Source: Pararhizobium arenae
GTDB lineage: Bacteria > Pseudomonadota > Alphaproteobacteria > Rhizobiales > Rhizobiaceae
Direction of reading: 5' to 3'
Assembly: GCF_001931685.1 (NCBI RefSeq)
Contig: NZ_MOOY01000002.1
Location: 310,001 to 374,000 of the forward strand
Length of the DNA: 64,000 bases
Of this stretch, positions 44,303 to 52,900 are shown one piece after another. Under the pieces are notes generated by a model, which was given only the letters and a program-made list of their open reading frames with translations, was not told the DNA's origin and did no database searches. Made by a program: the position numbers and the translations under genes. Each line of letters starts with the position of its first letter. The first letter of the stretch is position 1.

Positions 44303-44647
44303 ATGCAGGGTATTCTCTACGAAGAAGCCTCGTTTCTACAGTTCATGTTCGTGAGCTGCATTATCGGCGGCTGGACCGCCTGGCGTACCGGCAAGAGCGT
44401 TGCGGATGGCTGGCAGAACTACAGCACGGTTGTCATCTACACGCTGCTGCTGGGTGTCGCGATCCGGTTCGTCCATCACGCCCTTTTTGGGGGCTCGATG
44501 TTCAACCTTCAATACTACGTCGTAGACACGATCGTTCTTTTGCTGTTTTCTACCGCGGGTTTCCGCTTCTACCGAACGCGGCAGATGGCGAATAACTACT
44601 ACTGGCTCTACGAGAAGGCTTCGCCTTTCTCCTGGAGGAAAAAATAA
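44303..44647 (+). CDS. Conserved small membrane protein of liv operon (DUF6867-like)
   Basis: Protein of 114 residues with about three hydrophobic helices (about 10-30, 45-65, 70-90), ending in aromatic/basic residues (FRFYRTRQMANNYYWLYEKASPFSWRKK). I recognise it as a protein found beside liv genes in Rhizobiales and possibly annotated as DUF6867, but I am unsure of that name. It lies between livF and livK on the same strand, so a role in transporter assembly or regulation is a reasonable guess; nothing further can be read. Confidence 0.7.
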   Translation: MQGILYEEASFLQFMFVSCIIGGWTAWRTGKSVADGWQNYSTVVIYTLLLGVAIRFVHHALFGGSMFNLQYYVVDTIVLLLFSTAGFRFYRTRQMANNYYWLYEKASPFSWRKK

Positions 44648-44696
44648 AGAGGGATTCCGGCTCACGGGTACAACCCGCGGGGCGGAAGTAAAAATA

Positions 44697-44726
44697 CCGG
44701 CACAATGAAGGTGGGTATTGTGCCGG
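44697..44726 (+). other. Intercistronic hairpin before livK
   Basis: CCGGCACAAT and ATTGTGCCGG pair perfectly over a 10-base loop, 50 bases after the small membrane protein and 40 before the livK start. There is no T-run. It may protect the livK message or modulate its expression relative to livHMGF. Confidence 0.65.
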
Positions 44727-44766
44727 ATATCGAAACCAGACCCGCTTGAGATTTGGGAGTTACAAA

Positions 44767-45885
44767 ATGAAGAAGTCACTTTTGTCGGCTGTTGCTTTCG
44801 GTGCAATGGTCGCTTTCAGCGGCGCTGCATGGGCTGACGTCATCGTCGGCGTTGCTGGCCCGCTGACCGGCCCGAATGCTGCCTTCGGCGCACAGCTCCA
44901 GAAGGGTGCAGAGCAGGCTGCTGCTGACATCAACGCTGCTGGCGGCATCAACGGCGAGCAGATCAAGATCGTACTTGGCGACGACGTTTCCGACGCCAAG
45001 CAGGGCGTTTCGGTTGCCAACAAGTTCGTTGCTGATGGCGTCAAGTTCGTTGTCGGTCACTTCAACTCGGGCGTTTCCATCCCGGCTTCCGAAGTTTACG
45101 CCGAAAACGGCATCCTGCAGGTAACGCCGGCTTCCACCAACCCGACCTTCACCGAGCGCGGCCTGTGGAACACCTTCCGTACCTGCGGCCGTGACGACCA
45201 GCAGGGCGCCGTAGCCGGCTCCTACATCGCCACCAATTTCAAGGACGCCAAGGTCGCTGTCATTCATGACAAGACCCCGTACGGCCAGGGTCTGGCTGAC
45301 GAAACCAAGAAGTCGATGAACGAAGCCGGCGTCACCGAAGCCGTCTACGAAGGCATCAACACTGGCGACAAGGACTTCTCGGCGCTCATCGCAAAGATGA
45401 AGGAAGCCGGCGTAACGGTCGTCTACTACGGCGGTCTGCACACCGAATTCGGTCTGATGGAACGTCAGGCTGCCGACCAGGGCCTCAAGGCAACCTTCAT
45501 GTCTGGCGACGGTATCGTTTCGAACGAACTGGCTTCGATCGCCGGCGACGCCGTTGACGGCACGCTGATGACGTTTGCTCCGGATCCGCGCAAGAACCCG
45601 GCTGCCAAGGAACTCGTTGAGAAGTTCCGCGCTGCCGGCTTCGAACCGGAAGCCTACACGCTCTACTCCTACGCTGCCCTGCAGGTTATCGCTGAAGCCG
45701 CCAAGGCTGCCGGCGGCAACGATTCGCAGGCTGTTGCCGAAGCCATCAAGGCCAAGGGTCCGTTCAAGACCGCGATCGGCGAACTCGGCTTCGACGAAAA
45801 GGGCGACATCACCCGTCCGGACTACGTCATGTACACCTGGAAGAAGGGTGAAGACGGCAAGTACAGCTACTTCGAAAACGAATAA
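44767..45885 (+). CDS. livK: Branched-chain amino acid ABC transporter substrate-binding protein LivK
   Basis: Periplasmic leucine-binding-protein family member of 372 residues. The Sec signal is [23 protein letters not shown], and the mature part starts [33 protein letters not shown]. Features [15 protein letters not shown] and [17 protein letters not shown] are typical. The preferred start is ATG 44767 with TGGGAGTTACAAA upstream. A terminator follows 24 bases after the stop. It is separated from livHMGF by the small membrane protein. Confidence 0.94.
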   Translation: MKKSLLSAVAFGAMVAFSGAAWADVIVGVAGPLTGPNAAFGAQLQKGAEQAAADINAAGGINGEQIKIVLGDDVSDAKQGVSVANKFVADGVKFVVGHFNSGVSIPASEVYAENGILQVTPASTNPTFTERGLWNTFRTCGRDDQQGAVAGSYIATNFKDAKVAVIHDKTPYGQGLADETKKSMNEAGVTEAVYEGINTGDKDFSALIAKMKEAGVTVVYYGGLHTEFGLMERQAADQGLKATFMSGDGIVSNELASIAGDAVDGTLMTFAPDPRKNPAAKELVEKFRAAGFEPEAYTLYSYAALQVIAEAAKAAGGNDSQAVAEAIKAKGPFKTAIGELGFDEKGDITRPDYVMYTWKKGEDGKYSYFENE

Positions 45886-45909
45886 TCGTTTCGTTCGAAA
45901 GATCGCGGA

Positions 45910-45932
45910 GGCCCGGCATTGCCGGGCCTTTT
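45910..45932 (+). terminator. Rho-independent terminator of livK
   Basis: GGCCCGGC pairs with GCCGGGCC over loop ATT and is followed by TTTT. It ends the liv transcription unit before the convergent MarR gene. Confidence 0.85.
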
Positions 45933-45985
45933 GCGTTTCGGAGGAGGGCGGACGGGTGCGTAACCGCAAGCCTCCAATTTGCCGC

Positions 45986-46438
45986 TCAATCCTTCAGCAG
46001 CGTATTGCGCAGGTGCGCGATCTCGTTCTTGAGTTTCTTCAGGTCACCTTCCGTCAGCCCGGTGGCTTCCAGAATGTTCTGCGGCACGCAGAGCGCTTTC
46101 TGCCGCAAGGCCTTGCCTTCGCTCGTCAGACTCACACGAACCTGCCGTTCGTCCTGTCTGTCGCGGACGCGGGCGATATAGCCCATGCCCTCCAGGCGCT
46201 TCAGCATCGGGGTGAGGGTGCTCGATTCCAGAAACACTTTCTCCCCAAGTTCGCCCACCGTCTGGTCGTCCCGCTGCCACAGCGAAACCATCACCAGATA
46301 TTGCGGATAGGTGAGGCCGATTTCGTCGAGCAGAGGTTTGTAGACGCGATTGAAGGCGTGGTTGGCGGAATAGACGGCAAAGCAGAGAAATTCATCGACG
46401 CCTGCCGCATCTGCGGATGTCATATCGTTGTCAGCCAT
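45986..46438 (-). CDS. MarR-family regulator, two-cysteine OhrR-like
   Basis: Regulator of 150 residues. [34 protein letters not shown] (about 17-50) is characteristic of the OhrR/peroxide-sensing group, and Cys19 matches the reactive cysteine. A second Cys117 is at a position like the resolving cysteine of two-Cys OhrR proteins. The winged HTH lies at about 55-110. The start has AGGAGCC upstream. It is divergent from a Tat-exported alpha/beta hydrolase, which is its likely target, and three related dyads fill the gap. No ohr gene is seen in the window. Confidence 0.88.
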   Translation of the reverse strand: MADNDMTSADAAGVDEFLCFAVYSANHAFNRVYKPLLDEIGLTYPQYLVMVSLWQRDDQTVGELGEKVFLESSTLTPMLKRLEGMGYIARVRDRQDERQVRVSLTSEGKALRQKALCVPQNILEATGLTEGDLKKLKNEIAHLRNTLLKD

Positions 46439-46467
46439 GATCGGCTCCTTTCTATCCTCTTAAATAA

Positions 46468-46484
46468 ATCGTGTGCGATCTAAT
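46468..46484. promoter_or_regulatory. OhrR/MarR-like operator site 1
   Basis: AAATCGTGTGCGATCTA. Its reverse complement contains ATCGCACACGAT, the same core as sites 2 and 3 with one variable base. It lies 30 bp upstream of the MarR start, where it would allow autorepression. Confidence 0.6.
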
Positions 46485-46534
46485 CGCAAGGCATTGACAG
46501 AAGGATTTGACCAGCATATGTAGTTCTTACGATT

Positions 46535-46555
46535 TAATCGTGAGCGATATAAAAG
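46535..46555. promoter_or_regulatory. OhrR/MarR-like operator site 2
   Basis: Contains ATCGTGAGCGAT, reading ATCGCTCACGAT on the other strand, flanked by TTTA and ATAAA. It is nearly identical to site 3 read in reverse. It lies between the two divergent promoters. Confidence 0.65.
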
Positions 46556-46592
46556 ACTGGAGCGGGACAAAACCACTGATTCAACTAAGTAA

Positions 46593-46612
46593 TTATATCG
46601 CGCACGATTAAA
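46593..46612. promoter_or_regulatory. OhrR/MarR-like operator site 3
   Basis: TTATATCGCGCACGATTAAA, with core ATCGCGCACGAT. It lies 41 bp upstream of the hydrolase start, so a bound regulator could block or set the hydrolase promoter. Confidence 0.65.
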
Positions 46613-46653
46613 TCGTTAAAGCTAAAACACGATGTGAACCAAAGGAGAATGTT

Positions 46654-47655
46654 ATGTCTATTGCGAATTCCAGCGTTGAAAACACCGTTTCCCGTCGCGG
46701 TTTTCTGACCGCCGGTGCCGGCCTTGCCGGCATTGCAGCGACCTCCGGGGCCGTTGCCGCCAATATCGCTTCACCCTCTTCTGCTGCTGCATCCACCTCA
46801 CAATCCGGAGACAAGACCATGAGCTACGTTACCACCAAGGACGGCGTTGAAATCTTCTACAAGGACTGGGGTCCGAAGGACGCACAGCCGATCGTTTTCC
46901 ACCACGGCTGGCCGCTGAGCGCCGACGATTGGGATGCCCAGATGCTGTTCTTCCTCTCCAAGGGTTTTCGCGTCGTCGCCCATGACCGCCGTGGCCATGG
47001 CCGCTCAACCCAGGTGGCCGACGGTCACGATATGGACCACTACGCCGCCGATGCCTTCGCCGTCGTTGAGGCGCTCGACCTGAAAAATGCCGTCCATATC
47101 GGTCACTCCACCGGTGGCGGCGAAGTCGCCCGTTACGTTGCCAAGCATGGCGAGCCAGCCGGCCGCGTCGCGAAGGCAGTGCTCGTCTCCGCCGTTCCGC
47201 CGCTGATGGTCAAGACCGACGCCAATCCGGAAGGTCTGCCGATCGAAGTCTTCGACGGTTTCCGCGCCGCCCTTGCCGCCAACCGCGCCCAGTTCTTCCG
47301 CGATGTCCCGGCCGGTCCCTTCTACGGTTTCAACCGCGAAGGCGCCACGGCGCAGGAAGGCGTGATCCAGAATTGGTGGCGTCAGGGCATGATGGGCGGT
47401 GCCAAGGCCCATTACGACGGCATCAAGGCTTTCTCGGAAACCGACCAGACAGAAGACCTGAAGGCGATCTCGGTTCCAACGCTCGTTCTGCATGGTGATG
47501 ACGACCAGATCGTACCGATCGGTGATTCCGCTCACAAGTCGATCAAGCTTCTGAAGAACGGCACCTTGAAGGTCTATCCGAAGTTCGGCCACGGCATGCT
47601 GACCATCAATGCCGATGTGCTGAACGCCGACCTGCTCGCCTTCATCCAGGCGTAA
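46654..47655 (+). CDS. Alpha/beta hydrolase (non-heme chloroperoxidase-like) with Tat signal
   Basis: Hydrolase of 333 residues. The N-terminus has SRRGFLTAGAGLAGIAATSGAVAA, a twin-arginine signal, then a Ser/Ala linker. The catalytic core from residue 56 (MSYVTTKDGVEIFYKDWG) carries nucleophile Ser152 in GHSTGGGEV, Asp283/284 in LHGDDDQIVP and His313 in KFGHGM. Homologues of the chloroperoxidase/arylesterase group normally start at this second Met. An AGGAG-like site (CCGGAG, 46805-46810) precedes that internal ATG at 46819, so both exported and cytosolic forms are possible. It is divergent from the MarR gene. Confidence 0.88.
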   Translation: MSIANSSVENTVSRRGFLTAGAGLAGIAATSGAVAANIASPSSAAASTSQSGDKTMSYVTTKDGVEIFYKDWGPKDAQPIVFHHGWPLSADDWDAQMLFFLSKGFRVVAHDRRGHGRSTQVADGHDMDHYAADAFAVVEALDLKNAVHIGHSTGGGEVARYVAKHGEPAGRVAKAVLVSAVPPLMVKTDANPEGLPIEVFDGFRAALAANRAQFFRDVPAGPFYGFNREGATAQEGVIQNWWRQGMMGGAKAHYDGIKAFSETDQTEDLKAISVPTLVLHGDDDQIVPIGDSAHKSIKLLKNGTLKVYPKFGHGMLTINADVLNADLLAFIQA

Positions 47656-47675
47656 CGGTCATCGTCTCTAGAAAT

Positions 47676-47703
47676 CGAATGCGGCAGTGCTCTGCCGCAT
47701 TCG
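47676..47703 (+). terminator. Terminator hairpin after hydrolase
   Basis: CGAATGCGGCAG and CTGCCGCATTCG pair perfectly (12 bp) over loop TGCT, 21 bases after the hydrolase stop. It is followed by TCGTTTCT, a weak T-run. Confidence 0.75.
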
Positions 47704-47839
47704 TCGTTTCTGGGGCTGCTCTATAGACGGCCGCTTTTCTCATTTTCCGAAGAAACACATGGGGTCTGGCGCAGGCTGGTGCCGTTCCCGCTCTCCTGAT
47801 TAAGTGTCGGCGAACGATTCTCGCAAGGCGGAGCCTCCG

Positions 47840-48808
47840 ATGTCAGACAGACCGCGTATCCTCGTCACCCGGAAATGGCCGCAAGCCGTCGAACGGGTTC
47901 TGGCCGAGCGGTTTGATGTGGTGTTCAACGCGGATGACATACCGCTTTCCGAAGCGGCGATTGCCGAGGCACTGGCGCGTTTCGATGCCGTGCTTCCCAC
48001 CGTTTCCGACAAGTTGCCTCCTGCCGTTTTTGCCGGAGCGAAGGTCAAAATCCTTGGCAATTACGGTGTCGGCTACAACCACATCGATATCGCCGCGGCC
48101 AAGGCCGTCGGCATTGTCGTCACCAACACGCCGGGCGTGCTGACCGATTGCACCGCCGATATCGCCATGACGCTGCTGCTCTCGATTGCGCGGCGGGCGG
48201 GCGAGGGCGAGCGCGAGGTGCGCAACGGCAACTGGACCGGCTGGCGGCCGACCCACATGATCGGCACGAAAGTCACCGGCAAGACGCTCGGCATCATCGG
48301 CTTCGGCCGCATCGGTCAGGCCATGGCCAAGCGCTGCCATTTCGGTTTCGATATGGAGATCGTGTTTCAGAACCGGTCGAAGATCGACCCGGCACTGGCT
48401 GCGCGTTATGGCGCGCGGCAGTTGGATACGGTCGAGGAGGTTCTGGCTGGTTCCGATTTTGTGTCGCTGCATTGCCCGGGTGGCGGCGGCAACCGGCATT
48501 TGATCGATGCGAAGCGCCTGTCGCTGATGAAGCCTGGCGCATTCCTCATCAACACGGCGCGCGGGGATGTCGTGGATGAGCAGGCGCTGGTAGCGGCTCT
48601 TGAAAATGGAACCATCGGCGGCGCGGGTCTTGATGTCTATGAGGCCGAACCGAATGTGCCCGAAGCCCTGAGAAAGCTGGAGAACGTTGTGCTGCTGCCG
48701 CATCTCGGCAGCGCGACGGAGGAGACCCGCATGGCGATGGGCATGAAGGTGGTAGAGAATGTGACGGCATTTTTCGACGGTCTTGAGCCGCCGGATCGGG
48801 TGGCTTGA
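47840..48808 (+). CDS. D-2-hydroxyacid dehydrogenase (glyoxylate/hydroxypyruvate reductase-like)
   Basis: NAD(P)-dependent dehydrogenase of 322 residues. The cofactor motif GFGRIGQAMAKR lies in the middle (about 152-163), and the catalytic Arg, Glu and His are in INTARGDVVDEQAL, EAEPNVPEAL and LLPHLGSATEETR. Substrate motif ILGNYGVGYNHIDI precedes. The sequence is of the GyaR/GhrB group acting on glyoxylate or hydroxypyruvate and D-glycerate. ATG 47840 has GGCGGAG upstream; a GTG at 47804 would add 12 residues. It could link with the glycerate kinase at 11766. Confidence 0.9.
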   Translation: MSDRPRILVTRKWPQAVERVLAERFDVVFNADDIPLSEAAIAEALARFDAVLPTVSDKLPPAVFAGAKVKILGNYGVGYNHIDIAAAKAVGIVVTNTPGVLTDCTADIAMTLLLSIARRAGEGEREVRNGNWTGWRPTHMIGTKVTGKTLGIIGFGRIGQAMAKRCHFGFDMEIVFQNRSKIDPALAARYGARQLDTVEEVLAGSDFVSLHCPGGGGNRHLIDAKRLSLMKPGAFLINTARGDVVDEQALVAALENGTIGGAGLDVYEAEPNVPEALRKLENVVLLPHLGSATEETRMAMGMKVVENVTAFFDGLEPPDRVA

Positions 48809-48824
48809 GATAGCGGCATACTCC

Positions 48825-49020
48825 CGATCTCCCCCCTTGCGGGGGAGATGTCAGCGGAGCTGACAGAGGGGGGTAGTGCCGCACACTCCGAAGTCGTGGT
48901 TTGGGGGAATCGTAAAAAGCGACGTTTAAGTTTTATTGTCCGTGGGCAGCAATCCCCGCCACACTCTGCCGCATCCACCCCCCTCTGTTGGCTCTGCCGA
49001 CATCTCCCCCGCAAGGGAGG
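48825..49020. repeat. Pair of family-B palindromic elements
   Basis: Unit 1 (48825-48874) begins CGATCTCCCCCCTTGCGGGG and ends GACAGAGGGGGG. Unit 2 (48977-49020) begins ACCCCCCTCTGTTGG and ends CTCCCCCGCAAGGGAGG. The arrangement is inverted with about 100 bases between. It separates convergent dehydrogenase and response-regulator genes. Confidence 0.75.
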
Positions 49021-49036
49021 AGAAGGGAGCAAGTGG

Positions 49037-49975
49037 TTATTCCTGATACAGCACCGTCGCCGCCTTCACAGCCGCAGACGCTCGGTTTTCCACGCCAAGC
49101 TTCACATAGATCTGCTCCAGATGCTTGTTCACCGTGCGGGCGCTCAGCCCCAGGATTTCGCCGATATCGCGGTTGGCCTTGCCCTTGCCAATCCAGAGCA
49201 GCACCTGCGCCTCGCGCACGGTCAGCGAAAATGCCTGCCGCAAAATTTCGTCCTCGCTGGTCTGGCTGATACCGGTGAGGCGGAAGAGGAATTCGTCGGA
49301 ACCGATCGCGCCGAGATACGCGAGTTGCAGCACCGGCTGGCCGTTCTGCTGGATGATCAGCGGTTCGCTGCGGGCGCCGGACTTTTCGCGCTCCTGGGTC
49401 CAGCCGCGAATATGGCCGGAGATTGCCTCCATGCCATCGTCACGTCCGGTCGCGGCATTGATAAGCCGGGTTGCCTGTGGTGTCGACCACTGCAAAGTGC
49501 CATCGCCGCGCATGGCAAGCAGGTGACGTCCCGCCGCATCCAGCGCCACGCGCGCGGATTGTGCCGAGCGGGCGTTGGCGAGATGAACACGGATACGGGC
49601 GCGAAGCTCGTCTATATTGATTGGCTTGGAAAGGTAATCAACGCCACCCGATTCCAGCGCATGGACGATATGCTCGGTCTCGGTCAGACCCGTCATGAAG
49701 ATGACCGGGACCTGGGTGATCGCGGAATTGGCCTTGAGTCTCCGGCAGGTATCGAAGCCATCCATGCCGGGCATGACGGCATCCATCAGCACGATATCGG
49801 GCGTTATTCGCTCGACGACGTTGATCGCGGCATTGCCGGAGGTTGCGATCAGCACGGAAAAGCCGGATTGCTCCAGCGCATCGGTGAGAAAGCCCAGCGT
49901 TTCCGGGGAATCATCGACGATCAATACGATATCGCGCGGATGCGCTGCCTCACTCACCAGCCAGTCTCCCCTCAT
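49037..49975 (-). CDS. Response regulator, receiver plus LuxR HTH
   Basis: Transcription factor of 312 residues. The receiver (about 15-130) has acidic pair Asp21/Asp22, phospho-acceptor Asp65 in LMDAVMPG and Lys117 in SKPIN. A middle PAS-like or linker segment (about 140-235) follows. The C-terminal HTH is LTVREAQVLLWIGKGKANRDIGEILGLSARTVNKHLEQIYVKLGVENR (about 246-295). Its start overlaps the end of the hybrid kinase gene by 26 bases, or 8 if GTG at 49957 is used, so the two are one unit. It probably carries the output of that kinase, with the urt promoter as a candidate target. Confidence 0.92.
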   Translation of the reverse strand: MRGDWLVSEAAHPRDIVLIVDDSPETLGFLTDALEQSGFSVLIATSGNAAINVVERITPDIVLMDAVMPGMDGFDTCRRLKANSAITQVPVIFMTGLTETEHIVHALESGGVDYLSKPINIDELRARIRVHLANARSAQSARVALDAAGRHLLAMRGDGTLQWSTPQATRLINAATGRDDGMEAISGHIRGWTQEREKSGARSEPLIIQQNGQPVLQLAYLGAIGSDEFLFRLTGISQTSEDEILRQAFSLTVREAQVLLWIGKGKANRDIGEILGLSARTVNKHLEQIYVKLGVENRASAAVKAATVLYQE

Positions 49976-52900
49976 TGCCGCCTACCTTCTGCAGGAAGGC
50001 AGCGTAGCCTGCAAGGTCGAATGCCTGCACATAGACGCGGGCGGCCTCGGTAAAGGGCTGGTTTTCTTCAATGCGGGCGAGATCGTTGAGCTTGGCTTCT
50101 ATGCCCCTGATATAGCCGATCTCGCCGAGACGCAGCAGTTCCTCCACATGGGCGGCCCCCGGCGTCCGGATCGTGGCGCTCGGACGGGCCGGTGGCTGCG
50201 GACGAGCCTCGTCGTCATAGGTCCATTCGAGACCGAGATGCAGCGCCATCTTGTCGTGGAGCTGGCGGATGTCGAAAGGCTTGGCGAGCGTATCGTTATA
50301 ATCGGCATCGCCCGCTGATGCCGTACCGTCGCCGATATTGGCCGACAGCATGATGATCGGCGCGACCTGGCCATGCTCGCGCAGGCGGGAGACGAGCTGC
50401 CAGCCGTTCATGCCGGGCATGGAGATGTCGATCAGGAAAAGGTCGGGTTTGATGCCCTCGATCAGCGTCAGGCATTCCGCGCCGCCCGATGCCGTCAGCA
50501 CGATAAAATCGAGCGGCATCAGCACCTCGCGCATCAGGTCGCGATGATCCTCGTTGTCATCGACAACGACGATGGTGCGTCGCGCGCCGGCATAGCCGGC
50601 TATCTTGCGGACGGAGGGAGCAAGCGCCCGCGGACGCTCGATGGCCGACAGCATCAGGCGCACCCGGAAGGTGGAGCCTTTGTCACGCTCGCTGGTCACG
50701 GCAATTTCGCCGCCGAGCGTATTGGCCAGCAACTGCGTGATCGTCAGCCCGAGACCGAGGCCCGGCATGGGGCGGATATGCTCGGCTTCGCCGCGCTGGA
50801 AGGGCTCGAAGATGCGCGGCAGGTCGGCGGAGGCGATGCCGCGACCGGTATCGGAAATGGTGAAGGTCGCGACCTGGCTGCGATAGCTGACATCGAACCG
50901 CACCGTGCCGTGATCGGTGAACTTGATGGCGTTGGACAGCAGGTTGACGAGGATCTGGCGCAGGCGCTTTTCATCGGTGCGGACATAACGCGGCAGGGCA
51001 GGGGCGCGGGTGTGTTCGAAGCTCAGGCCCTTGGCTTGCGCCTGCGGCCGGAACATATCGGCGATCTGGTCGAGGAAATCCTGAATGTTGATTTCGTTGG
51101 AATAAACCTGCAGCCGCCCTGCCTCGATCTTGGAAATATCGAGCAGGCCGTCGATCAGGCCGGAGAGGTGATCGGCCGAGCGGCGGATGACCTTGATGGC
51201 GGACTGGCGTGGCGCGGGGATCGTCTCGTCGCGCTCGAGGATCTGGGCGTAGCCTAGAACGGCATTCAGCGGTGTTCGCAGCTCATGACTGAGGCCGACG
51301 ACATAGCGGCTCTTGGCGCGGTTTGCGGCTTCCGCCGTTTCCTTGGCATATTGCAGGGCCGCATCCGTCTTCTTGTGGGCGGCGATTTCTTTCAGGAGCA
51401 GGGTGTTCTGGCGGGAAGATTCCTCCTCGGCCACCAGCCGGCTGTCATGGGCGAGAACGTAGAACCAGCAGACGACGCCTGCCACCACCGAGAAGACGAA
51501 AAACACCACACCGATGGTCCTGTTGACCACAAGGGCGGTCTCCGGCGAGGCGCTGCCGGTCTGGTGCGCGATCATGGCCAGGATAATGCCGATGCCGGTG
51601 ACCGCCAGCACCACGGCGATGCCGTATCGTCCGAGACGGCTGGACAGCGTCTCGATGATACGGGGCGGCAACAGCGTTTTTGCGACCACGGCCGTCTGTG
51701 CGTTGAAGCTCGCATGCGGCTTGCACATATCGTGACAGCGGCTGTCGAGAGAGCAGCAGAGGGAGCAGATCGGCGCCGAATAGGCAGGGCACCACGCCAT
51801 GTCCTCATGCTCGAAGGGATGTTCGCAGATCGAGCAGGTGACGGTTGAGAGCTTCGTCCAGCTGTGGCGCTGGCGGCGGGCGAGATAATATTTGCCCTTC
51901 GTGCCCCAGGCGATCAGCGGCGAGACGATGAAGGCCACGATCAACGCGACGTAGGGCGCCAGCGATGCCGCGACCTCGCCAAAGAGGCCGAAATGCGCTG
52001 CAAGGGCGACCACGGCTGACGCGGTCATCGCGCCGACGCCAACGGGGTTGATGTCATAGAGGTGGGCGCGCTTGAACTCGATATCCGGGGGCGCGAGGCC
52101 AAGCGGCTTGTTTATAAAGAGATCGGCCGAGATCGTGCAGAGCCAGGCCATGGCGATGATCGAGAAGATGCCGAGCGTTTCTTCCAGCAGCGTGTAGATG
52201 CCGAGCTCCATCAGGAGCAGCGCGATCGCCACGTTGAAGATCAGCCAGACGACGCGGCCGGGGTGGCTGTGGGTCAGGCGCGAGAAGAAGTTCGACCATG
52301 CCAGCGAGCCGGCATAGGCGTTCATCACGTTGATCTTCAGCTGCGAGACGACGACGAAGGCGGCCATCAGCAGCATCGCCGCCGTATCGGAAGGGATCAT
52401 GTAGCCGAAGGCCGTGAGATACATATGGGCTGGATCGGCGGCATCCGACACCGGCACGCCGGCACTCAAGGTCAGGACGACGAGGAACGAACCGGCCAGC
52501 AGCTTTGGTGCACCGACCACCACCCAGCCCGCGCCGGCCATGAAGACGGCGAAGCGATGGCGCAGGCGGCTTTGCCCCTCCGGCGGCAGGAAGCGCAAAA
52601 AGTCCACCTGTTCGCCGATCTGTGCCATCAGCGCGAGAATGACGGCGGAGGCTGCGCCGAACTCCACCAGGGAGAAGGGCGCGAGCGTGCCGGGCACGCC
52701 TTCGGCATGGCCTGCGCCGGTAAAGGCGAGCCAGAGATCGAATTTGCTCCAGTCGGCGAGCGCGATGAAGATGAAGGGCAGGATGTTGAGGATGATCCAG
52801 AAAGGCTGTGTGATGAGCTGGAACTTGCTGATCAGCCGGACGCCGTGGGTCACGAGCGGGATCACCATCACCGCCGAGATGATGTAGCCGATCCACAGCG

